Shown in pieces: positions 25,901 to 37,900 of a stretch of DNA of 64,000 nucleotides. This DNA is from Schistocephalus solidus (taxonomy: Eukaryota; Platyhelminthes; Cestoda; Diphyllobothriidea; Diphyllobothriidae). The stretch spans positions 1-64,000 of the forward strand of contig WEDG01007275.1 of assembly GCA_017591395.1 (NCBI GenBank), in the 5' to 3' direction. The translations under genes and the position numbers were made by a program. How positions within the stretch are numbered: the first letter of the stretch is position 1; each line of letters opens with the position of its first letter. The notes beneath the pieces were generated by a model that was not told the origin of the DNA, searched no databases, and saw only the letters and a program-made list of their open reading frames with translations.

Positions 25901-28900
25901 CCGAAGTCTGTGCGGGTGAAACCGACAATGAATTCATCCTTTGCCTTTCAATCCGCCATCGGCTATCAAATTCTTGGAGCCTCTGTAACAGACGCGCACT
26001 ACTGACTTCGTAAATTCAAAGAGAAGAAAGAACGACACAGACTTTTGCAGGGGCTCTATGCACCTGTACTGCTCCACTCGTAAAACACCTATTTCTGTCG
26101 GTCCCGTATTACACGAGCCTGGGGTTTATGGCTTTCTTTGTGTTGTACAATACCTACGGTTACCAAGAGGGGTTCCTAGTGCGGTGTTCTTAAAAGGTCC
26201 TTACTTGGACACTTCGCTGCTGAATGTCCACTAACTCTGTGCAGCTCAGTTAAAGCATGCCGTGAAACAGTTTGTCTCCTGTTGTAAGGGCTAGCGGACC
26301 ACGATCAACCTGCCGAACAGGTATTTCGGGCGAATTTCCGCCGGGTCACGTGTAGCTGAAGACTTTTAGCCTGGACCCGGTTGAAGAGTGAAGTATCACA
26401 CGATAGTTCGGCCGTCGTAATCTGATGATATCCACCGTATGCTTCGCAGAAGAGACGGTGACTTGCGCGTGGATTAGTTTTAAGTGATAGTAGAATTACT
26501 CTGCAACTACCGCACTCTCTCCCCCCTAACCTGAGCCCGGTGTCACGACAGAGTCCAAAAGACCGGAGGCGAGAGAAGGCGCAGGTGGCTGGCGTTGCTC
26601 CTGAGCGTGCCGTCATACCTGGCTCAAATCCCACGGAGAAGAAGTTCCATAAAGGTCACATTAAGAAGAAGCCATTCCAACTTGATTTACAGTCCGTCAG
26701 TAAGCCACTCCGCACAAATCACACACACTGGGCTGACCATGCGGTCCGAGTTGTCCCCGTCAGTTGGCAGCCTTCCAAGCCACGACTTTTAGCGCATCCT
26801 AATAGTTTCAAGCGTATCAGATTGTTTATAGGGCGGAAAATTCGCTGAACTGTTGACCTCAATCCCTCCCTCACCCCCACAATCAGACCACCCTCCGAGC
26901 CGGACAGTTGTCTGATGTGAGAGTGGGCGCAGCTGCTGGTGGCCTCGTCTACATATACTACGTACATGACCTGCTCCCAAACACAAGCACCAGGACTTCA
27001 CGCAATGAAATGGGCACTGATAATTGAGACGAAGAAAAAGCATGCGCCATTCAACTTTTTAATTCTACTTGTGATGCTCAGTTCAGTTTATTTGAGGGAA
27101 ATTTTGGTGTGTACTTTTGAGCTCCCGGTTTGTTGCTCGCAGCAAAAGTCTATCTGTTTGTTTTAAAAGAGCTTTCTGTCTACTTCTTTTGCATCAAAAG
27201 TGCTTTTAGGGCTCCAGCTGTCTGCGCATGTGCCAACCAAGACTGTGTACTGTATAAGGATGCAAAAAGCCGAAACAAAGGTCGTTTTAAGGCAGTAGCT
27301 CTAATGCTGCAAAAGATTAAGGATACATATCTCTTAGTTCTTGACTCTGATGAAGGAGAGAACTCTCGCAAATAGCGCATGCAACCGAGGATGAGGTAGT
27401 CTACTTAGTCGCCATATTTTAAACGCGGAAAAGGCGTATTACGAACTCATGAGAAGGAGTTCACGTTCGTTCACGCAATTGCATGCAGACCACGCACCTT
27501 AGTGGAAAACGCTTTTTTGATATCTCAAAACGTTTCCAAAAGCCCTTTGTTAGTACATGGGCGCTACTCGCACCGAAAAACCCTAAACACTGTCCTCTCC
27601 CCACAGGCTTCTAGCCGAAGTTCGTATATAATTGTGCGTAATTTTAGCACTTCATTTTAAACTCTGATGACCTCGAGTTTCTCTCTTTCTACCTCTCACT
27701 CTTATCCTTCAGGTTTCACATTCGAGCCGCCTTGAACGCACAGACGCTCAAACAATTTCAGGCCTATGCTGCACAACAGCATCCTGACGATCATGCGAAG
27801 GTATATTCCGTCACGTAGCATCCTTTCAACCTTGTCTTGCCTCTGCCAAGAGCAGTCTTTGTCTTGTCTTCTTTCCCCCCTCCTCTTTTTGGCTTTGACG
27901 TCACTTCTCCCGTCTTTAGCTTCTCCCAGTGCTGACCTGCTGAGACTTCTTCCATCTCGGCTCGGCGTTTTGCATATTTAAAACTTCGGTATTTAGGTCA
28001 TCAGGAGCATGTGGACTGCTACCACCTTTATCTTTCTGGCGTCAAAGGGCGGGTTTAGTTATTTGTTTGCTAGGGGATTGGAGGCGGCTCGCGAGTCAAG
28101 TGTGGATTCTGGATGTGCGCAGACTGTCGCAGCGTGTCCGAACTGGCGGCTTGTTGACAGCGTGAGGTTTTCTCCCTTTCGAGTTGCTCTTTGCCGTATG
28201 GGATCTTTGCGAGTGTCCTTCAGCCTTCCTTATTTGCGGCGGTTGCCTTCGTTCTTCATTGTTATCCTCTTTTGACTGAGATATGGGACGGTCTGGAATT
28301 TTCTTTGAGAGACGTTGATTGAACATCCCCGTGTGTGACCGCTCTGGTATCATGAGGGCGGTGCGTATACGGATCCAGTATAGTGTGCGTGTGCCTGCCA
28401 CTTCACGTCCAAGGTCATCCAGAGCCAAAATGATGAATTCTCACATCCACAGTGCTATTGGCCGTTGATGTGACCAACCGCAGTTTGCGGTCTGTAGTCA
28501 TTCGGTTGTCCGGAAACTCGACTGGTTTGACTGAAAATGAGCAGTGCAGCTTCGCCGATTGTCTCATGTAGGACCTGGATACTATTACGAAAATCTGTGT
28601 TGAACTTTCCGGCACACCCGTTTAAGGTTGCAATATTTTTCTGGAGTGCATGTAACGTCATATATGATAGCTGGTAACATTCGTCATGTCGTAATACCAT
28701 CATGATTTGGGACCGACTCGCATAAATCTGTGGTGCTGAAAGCACGTGTTGGTTGCAAGCAGCCCATTCTGGTCAACCAAATTCAGCATTCTCTCTCCGT
28801 TGTCACACCGAGAGCCAAGCCCAAAACGGCCCATTAGGTGCGTGTTTAGAGAGTCGAAAGGTCCAGTCTGGCCGTTCCAGTCCCCGGCAAAAGTTCACAG

Positions 28901-31900
28901 ATCACGGCGGGGGAGTCTTTCAACTAGCTACTGTAGCTGCAAGTAGAAGGTTCATTTATCGCACGGTTTTGGTAGCTTATTTTGCTTGCCTACTCAGAGA
29001 CCATGTAGATATTCGCAAAGTGACTCTTCAGTCGCACATAAGCCATTCGGTGGTTGACTGATTTTCATGCAAGTAGTGCACAGTTGACCTCTTCCGGAAG
29101 GACGATAGCCACACCGTGTCGACCAGAAGAGTGGCGTGGGCTGCTGTAGTACAGGGTAATAAGGGAGTCGACTCCCGGAATCCTTATTTCCCGAGTGCCG
29201 GAGTTGGGGATTCAGACTTCAGCCAGGTACCAGACATCCACGGTGTACTGACGCAGACTGCGCCGAAAGACTTGGGGTGCTAGGGTCCGGAGACATTCGC
29301 ACGTTCCAACGTGGAATACCAAGCGTCTTTTCCCGGTTGAGAAGTCCAGTTCGCATACTATTCGCTCACGCAACTGAACGAAGGTTTTGGAGAGCGTTTG
29401 AGTACATGCCGGTCCGTAGTAGCCGCTCGAAATACTAGACCGACAACGCTCTTCGCCATAAATCTACCAGGATACCCGGTCTCCCGAAGCAGGTCTGGTA
29501 TCTTTCTAAGCTTCATGATACCGTCTGCTGAACAAATTGGTTTACCCTTTGCGCCAACAGATTGCGTTTCTGTTGGGGGGGGGGGAGTGTACTGGCCCGA
29601 TGAGAATTTATCGAAGCCCATTTATGCTTGCCAACTGGTCTTCTAAAAGCACCTTTATGCAGGTAAAAAAGGATGCATGTCCGCCGTGTCTTGTCAGTCA
29701 ATCGTTCTTTCCGTTCCGTCGCGTAGCCGATACCAGCTCACCGAATCATTTCTCTGCTTCTTTCAGGGCCACATTCTCAAATTGTCGTTTTTTTATCTTT
29801 TGAGCCTCTTTTTTTCTAGGTCTATTCATGAGTCGTTTTCAGAGCACCCCGAACCGCTGAGAGGCGTAGGTGAATCCACTCGGGATGGAGATTTTTAGCG
29901 TCAAACCGGTGAGACGGAACCTTGGTGCTCCGTCCAAGGCAGTGGGAGGCGAATGGTGCAACTGCCGCCTTTGAACTAAGCGCATTGCTTGATTCGAAAC
30001 GTCCGCTTCACAGGGCCATCGTCGGTGGTACTACTGGTCGCAGAAGCTTTAGTTGCTGTCACGTCAAATTTTCTATAAAATACCACACAATCCGAAGGTT
30101 TTACTGTGACGTGGCTATAATGCGCCGTCACTAAGTTTGTTTTCTTGGCGCTGCCTCTGTTCTCACATGCTCAGCTATCCAACTGCCTTGTCCATTATAT
30201 GGACGTAATGTTTCATTGTACCAGCCGAAACTCTACTTGTGAAATCAATCCTCGGTAGTTACGCTCACAAAATGCTCTGGTGTGTTTATGATATTTGAAG
30301 TGCGCTCTTTTGGTCTACTGTGTATGTGTGATTTATTATGCGTGGGCAGTGACCCAGCCCGTCTTACATTTACTTGTATCATCCCTCTAATCTGTTGCCC
30401 TTGGAGGCTCCTATATATTTTTTTCGTCATTTGCTCCTCACTCCGTCTCCCTCCCTCTCACCGCTTCGCCTCTCTCCTTAATCTCTCAATTTGCTAGTTT
30501 CTATGCGCCCATCTTTACTTGTCTGGCATCTCATCCCTCTAACCTGTTGCCCTTGGATGCTCCTATATATTTTTTTCGTCGTTCGCTCCTTACTCCGTCT
30601 CTCTCTCCCTCGCCTCTCTCCTGACTCTCAATTTTGTAGTTTCTATGCCCTCATCTTTTCCCATGCCTTGTGCTTGCAGCAAATGAAGCTAATATCGCAG
30701 TTGCAGGATCGACACTTTCATCAGTACATGGAGTATCTTGCTCAGACCCATCTGCCGAAGAGTGCAGAAGAGTCGCCCGAGGCCAACCACTCAACGCATC
30801 GCCATGAGCAGTTAACTTCTGCCGACGCGAATCCGGCTCCATCGGCAGAAAATGTAACTTTCGATGAACCGGTGAGTCCGCTGTATTCCCTGATTGGTTT
30901 AGGGCTGTTCTGATCAGTAAGCTTCCATTGTGATTACTACTTTATCTCTTACTCGTTGCAACCAAGTTTGTATTCTCCTTATTCCGTTTAGTTGGCTGAT
31001 TTGCTAGCGTCAAAGTGAGACTGGTGGATTTCTTAGAATGCACTCAACTACTAATTGGCACATTAACGGGAGTCAGGCCATTACTATGTGATGGCTTCGG
31101 TGGGACTTCGCAGCTCGTTGGCTGTACTGAAGCCTTCGCCTTGCTGACGTGGGTTCGAATCCCATCAAGGCCGTCGCGTTTTTCACTACTCGCTCAAATT
31201 AAACATGAACCAATCAAGAAGTACTAATAGTAAGATCCCCGGGAGTGGCCATTTCTGTTGTCTGCCGCCCGGACGTCAATGTCTGTCCGTTTCCTCCTGG
31301 AAAATATCGATTCATAATTTCTATTTGTTGACACTGCCGACGAAACTTTGGTATTGGAGCACCGAAGACAACGGGAACGCCAATCATCTCTTATAAGGTC
31401 AGATCGATCATACTCACTGTCACCTACCTCAAGGCATTCGTTATGGCAACTGACAGCAGATGCCAATGGTTCAATTACTTAATATTTAAGCACAGCTAAA
31501 ATTTAAAAGGCAGGCATCTGTCGTATGCAAACTGGACAGCATTTCTATTCCAGGCTTCTCTTTTTTCTCCCACTGTTACTTCGCGATTACCGCTTGATCT
31601 TCACCCTGCAACCGTCTCAGAGGATTTCAGATTCGAGTTCGAGCATAATATAACATATTTTTTGTGTTTTGTAAGCAAAATCGGTAGGGTTGCTTTATGT
31701 GGCCACCTAAACAGGACACGAGACTGGGAACCGTGCCGCCCGTTCAAAGTAGGTGGCCTTAGGGTTAAATTTCAGAAAGAGCAAATATACCCCTGTCTTA
31801 ACGCTAACACTAACCCTAACATCAAACTTAACTGTCACCTTAGTCTTAACCCTAGCCCTGCCCTACAGATAATAACCTTAAATATTTGCCTAATCATTAC

Positions 31901-34900
31901 CCGACCTTAACCTCAAACTTAAACCTAGCCCTAACCGTCATCTAATCCTAAACATTATTTCCTTGCAATTTAGCGCAAAGCCACATGTATTGTGGGCGGT
32001 TCCTTTTCCCGTGTTCTGTTTAGGCGGCCATATAAATCCTCCTTATGACAGACTTTTTTGGTACACAACACAGCCACGTTACTTCGAAGGGGCATTTTCA
32101 AATCTGCTGTCTGTACCAAGTAATTCTGGAGACTTGGTCTTGCTCCCACCACGAGATCCGAGAACTGTAAGAGCGGGTTTTAAGTATTTTTCCCTGTGGC
32201 AGTGAGGTTTTGTCTTCTTCTACTCATCGAAGTTTTTTCATGCCTGTTGCTGTTCGTCCCCTGTGTCCGGCTTCGGAACTCCATATTTATTGCTGGTTGT
32301 GCACGTCACTGCAAACAGATGCCTTTAACCTGGACTGACCATTTTGGGGTGTATGTAAAATTTGAGACCAACTGAGTTGCTAACCCACACCGACGCACGG
32401 CTCTCTGATCTGGATGCTGGGCAGGTATGGCAGCCAGTGCCCCACAGTGGACAACTGACCGGTCCGGACAGTGACTGTGGTCTGGGAATAGAGAGTGACG
32501 TCGACGTCTCAGCGCATTTTTGTTAATATAAACAATCTGACGTGCTTGAATCAATCGCAGTGCGCTAAAAACCGTGGCTTGAAAGGATGCCAACTGCCGG
32601 GATAACTCGGACCTCGCAATCAGCCCAGTGCGTGTTTGTGTGAAGTGGCCGACTGGTTGACCGAGTGTCAGACTGCAATGGCTCCTTCTTAATGTGGCGT
32701 CTATGGCGCTCCGACTCCGTGGAATCCGAGCCAGGTGTGGTGGCACGCTTAGGGGCAGCTCCGGCCGCGCCAGCTACCTGCGCCCTCTACCACCTCCGGC
32801 CTTCTTGACTTAGCGATGACACCAGCTGCATGTGAGGGAGGGGGAGAGAGAGTGCGGTAGATGCATATCAAGTCTGCTAGCACTATACTGTGCTTCACAC
32901 GTAAGTCATCATGCCTGCACCCACCCTGCTGTGGAGCGTATGGTGGACATTGTCGTAATTGACGGTCGAACTGTCGCTGGGCTCATGTTGACTGGAGGTG
33001 TGACAGTTTTGTGATTCGTCTAGAAGAGGCGTTATTCGGCGCCTCTCCGTGAACCTGCGCCAGCTGCTTCTGCTGCTTTGATGATGATGCTCAAAATAGA
33101 CTAGCATCAACCGCCATGTCAAGTTTGGAGCTCATTACGAAGCTCTATGTCCACAACTACTTAACGCGCGCCCTCGTCCTAGCAACGGCTCCTAATCCGT
33201 GGTCGGCATTTCGAATCTCAATTACTCACCACACTTACCTCACACATGGTGAACCATATTTGAACGATCGTAGCGCGTTGCGCCCAAATAAATTCCCGAT
33301 GCAAGCAAAAATGCGAGTCTCAAGAAGTAATTGAGAAGCATTAGATACGATCGCTTGGATAAAAGCTTTATTCGCCTGACGTTTTGAATTTCAACTCGAA
33401 CCCATCATCAGAGATAGTAGCAGATACGGGTAATTTGTACACAGAATGTCGAGGCAGATGAGCTGATAGTGTCATTTGATGTGGTCTTGCTGTTCACTTC
33501 TTTCCAACCCGGTCTGGCTATCGACACTATTGATTGCCTTCTCCGCGAAAAATACGATGAAACCGAACAACAACTCAAGCGAGTGCACATCGTTGAGCTC
33601 CTAGAACACGTCATTCGAACCCGCAATTGGTCGACAATGGCGAGGCCAGGACTAACCAATGCTCAAGAGGCAAGCCAACGCACGTTCGTTGAAGCACGTA
33701 GTTGTCATGGCATCTGTGGAGGAACTGGATTTGTGCGTACGTAGACGACACACGAAGGGCAAAGGTTTCACAACGTCGTGCTGACTCAAGCGCTTCGCGC
33801 CCAAATCTAAAATTACCACAGTAAGCACCCATTGTGCCACAAACGCAGCTGTGTGCGAACTCTCTACAGAAGAGCAAAAACACATTGCAGCGAGTCGGAC
33901 GACAAAAGGGCAGAACTCCGCTACCTTAGTGCCTTTTCATGGCCAACGGATACCCTCGTAACTTCATCGAGCACAGCCACCTGGCCAAACGAAGACAAAA
34001 TCTGGTAACAGAACAGTCAAAAGTCTGGCGTGCACTGCCATACATTGACGGCGTCTCTGAGGCAGTTTCCCGCCTCCTCAGACCGCTGGGGATCGAAATC
34101 ACCCATCGACCGGATTCAACCATTCGAAATATAGTTATGAGACCGAAAGCCCCCCTTCCACGATTTGAGACGTCAAACATCATCTACCGGATCCAATGTG
34201 ACTCCTGTGAAGTTAACTATGTCGGAGAGACAGGGAAGCGGTTGCAAACCCGTGTTACCGACCACGTGCGGGCAGTGAGGAGAAGGACCCATTGTCCCTT
34301 GTGGCGGAAGACTGTGCACACGTTCGCCTTCGAAAACGCCGAAATCCTGGGTCGAGGAAATGACCTCGTAATCAGGGAAACAATCGAAGCCTGACACAGG
34401 GAGACTACGTCGATCAACCTTTATGTCGCCCTTCCGGCAGCCTACCAAGCCCTCCGGGTGCAGCTCATCGAACGTAAAAGCAAACACGGAATTAGGCCAA
34501 ACGTGAATCCAACCCTGGGAGAACCTATGACAGACATGCACGTAACCACGCCACAATTCGGGGCCGATGATGGCGGAGTCATGATTACTACCCCGACAGA
34601 CAAGGAGACATGCCATCAGGACACAAACAGGACTCTCAAACCAGGGCGCCAATAAAGGTCAATGCGGACGCGGGCGATGGCTGCCAACTGTCAAACGCCG
34701 CCCCTCAATGAGACATACCAACTGACAGCAATTATCATCCTCCCCCTCCGCCCCGTAGACTACAAAAATGCTTCTTGTGTGTATGCCGGCAAAGAACGCC
34801 AAAGCCAATTAAGGACTCCCTCACCCCGTCCTCCCTACAGTGTACACTGTTAAGGTAAACCCTACAATCAACCCTGTGTTACAAAATGGCTATCACCTCC

Positions 34901-37900
34901 TATAAATACTGTGAGACGCGGTACGATACTCACCTCCGACGATGGAAGCTTGTATGCTTTTGAAACGTCAGGACAATACACCTATAGCCCCTGAGATCGC
35001 CTTTCCTTCTCATTATGTCCGGGGACGCGCATCTTCGAAACTGGCAAGACAACGAGCTCGTGGCGCAGTCGGTAGAGCGTTGGACTTCTGCCCAACAAGG
35101 TCACGAGTTCGAGTCTCGAGCACCGCAGCGCCTGGGTTTGGGTATGGCTGGCTGATGACGGCTAATAAGCCAGAAATGGCCATTCCAGTCTCCCTTGTCT
35201 TTGTCGGTCATGTTATTCTGCCTATATACTTAGCTGCCTTACGGCTGCTGGCGGGGCTTGAGAGTTAGCCCCAAGGCACAAATTAACTATTGTGTAAATT
35301 TTCGAGTCTGGTACCCCAGTTCATCTTCGGACAAATGGGAGATGTACACAAAACAGTTAACTTAAGACAATGCCTAACACAAGATTCTGTGGTCGGCTGA
35401 AGTTTATGCGAATGAGCGTCCGGCGCTTTATTTTTTCCGGTTGATAGTGTCTGTGTTTGTTTCCAATTGACCTTGAGAAATTTGTAAATGGCATCCAAAT
35501 CGCTATGCACGCCTCGTCTGAGTGCATTGCCTCCAGGAAGTCGCGGCTCTTCCTTGTTGGGCAGGCACCTACGATGTGGGTATCCTCTCATGCGAATAGT
35601 TGTCCTGTATTCAGTGTGCGCATGGTTCTCTGAGATAAGGGCTCTCGTCTCTTCACCGCTAACTTATGTTCATGTAACCAGGTGGATATATATTTCCCGG
35701 TTTGGCCACAGTAGACTGCATCACTACTGGTGCATGGTGTTTTGTAGACGACTTATTTTCTGTTGAACTAGCCAACCCTATCCTTAGGGTGTACAAGTTG
35801 GGCGCGCAAAGTTGTTGTAGGTTTGTGCGCTATTTGTTTATTGTGTTTCTTCAGTTGTCTTTCAACGAGCTCAGATACATTCTTTACATGCGGGAGGGTT
35901 CGCCAGTTTGTTGCTTGCGACGCCTGGGAGGTCGTAACTCTGGAAATACCTTTTTCTTCGAACTGTTGTCCTCACATGCATCGGCGAACAAAGTCAGTGG
36001 GATATCCATTTCAGGAAAATATTTTGACAATGTATTTCTTTTCTGTTCGATATGTTTCTTCAACGGAACGGTGATTTTTTGCCCGACTTAGCAAGCTTTT
36101 AACAGTGCTGCGTTTGTGAGATATGGGATGGTTAATCCTAAAACGTAAGACCACCTAGGAGTTTATATCTTTACGATAGATTGAGGTATGTAGCGTCCGA
36201 TCTGTCATTTGTACGAGGACGTCTAAGAACGGGAGTCGTTCTGTTTCAAGGTTGCATTTAATTCCTTGGAGTGTGAAGTTCAGGTTTTTGTGGAGTGATG
36301 CAAGTTGATCTCTTTTGATGATAAAAAATGTTCAGCGATGATACCAATATAATCATTTAAGAAGTCAAGTTCGTCGAACGTGCGCCTTTGATTATTCATC
36401 ATCAGGCCTTTGCAGTTATATAAGGGAGGAAAGAGTACCAAAAGTTTAAACGTCCAATAACCAGTAAGTATGGGAGGAGGGTTGAGGGCGTTCAGAGGTT
36501 AGGGGTTATAGTCTAGTCCTATAGGGGCGAGAGATGGGGAGGGGGAAGGTGTACGGCAATTATCTAGGTTACTGCTTCGTCGCTGTGACTTGACGTGGCA
36601 GGTTTAAACGCAGATGGTGAGTTTGGTTTCGGCCAAGGGAGCCTTCGGGCCGCTCCAAACGCTTTTTGTGCGCACAAAGTTGGGTTTGTTGACCGTATGA
36701 CTACTGCTTCTACCGTCGCAAGTATCCGCTGACGCAGGAACCTGGGTTATTTCGTCGGCACTTTATAAATTACTCGGAATGCTTGATTGACGTCTACCCG
36801 GTGACCGTTATCAACCTCTGAACGCCCTCAACCTTCTCCCCTATACTTACTGCTTATTGGATATTGAAAATTTTGTTACTCTACTCTTCCTTTGAGGTGT
36901 TTAAATATTTTCTCGGTATTTGTGTTCTGTGACTTTGTAGGGTCGGCAGTTAGGGGCATGTAAATAGAGTCAACTGTAACCACTGTAAACCCCTATCTAC
37001 ACCTTTCTTTCTTATCTAAATAACTAAATAACTCTTTGCGCCTCAACCCTGTCGTATTCTCCCTGCTACAGGTTTCTGCTACTAGTCAAGCGGAATGTCC
37101 ACCACCTCAGACCTCCGCTACTACAGCGCATGCAGTGGTTCCTTCTCGCGATTCAGACGAAGTTCATGAGCACTCTGGTAGGTTATTTGGGTGCCTCCGT
37201 CTGCTTTGTTTTAACACATGAAGAGTACAACTTCCCCGTCGTAATACAGGTGGCATTGCGCTAGATGTCAACAAGGGTGCTTATTCTCCCTCCCCCCCCC
37301 CCGCCTCAACCACCACCCTAGCCGTTGTTTCAGTGGAATTTAGCCCACGGCACTGCTTCACGAGGTTGCTGTGAAAGTGACTTGTGTGCGGATGTGTTTG
37401 TACTGAAGCAGACTTGCGATGCATTTATTTCACTTTTTCAAAAGACGACTTGGCGAGCATACGTGCTGCTTTTGGTAACTTCTCTTCAGGGCAGTACGGT
37501 TATAGGGAAACGTTGGAACGTAGTAGAAATTTAAAACATGAAATCGATAATATTCGTCCGTTTGTGTGGGCCATGTGAGAGGTGTGCATAGGGGAGGATG
37601 ATAAGAAACAGTGTGATAGGCGGCGAATAGTGTTTGGTAGAGCCGTTCCAGGGGAAGGGGGAGGACAGAGATGGCGCGGGAGAATGCATGCAGTTAAGCG
37701 GCCGTTGGCCAAGCTAAGCGCGGAGCTTGTACGAGGTGCTCCTCAGGAGCAAGTAAATGAGTAAATGCACATGGAGGTGGTCTGGGCCGGCAACCTATCC
37801 TTACTTTCGCTTCGTAAAAGAGGGTTGGTTGAGAACACTATCTGAAGTTTCGCTGCTGGGACCGTTTGTTCATCGGCTTAATTTAGGCGTCTTTTCAGGA

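Noticed and set aside
30491..30679. Start of the 140-codon ORF 30,491-30,913 as coding
   Set aside because: The first two thirds are duplicated intron sequence with a pyrimidine tract; only 30,680-30,871 matches ACBD3.
32306..32746. 146-codon minus-strand ORF
   Set aside because: It lies mainly in an interspersed repeat whose other copy (26,595) has a similar but broken frame; the resemblance is from shared descent of non-coding DNA.
34173..34652. 159-codon minus-strand ORF
   Set aside because: It is the antisense shadow of the Penelope-like nuclease frame at 33,939-34,394.
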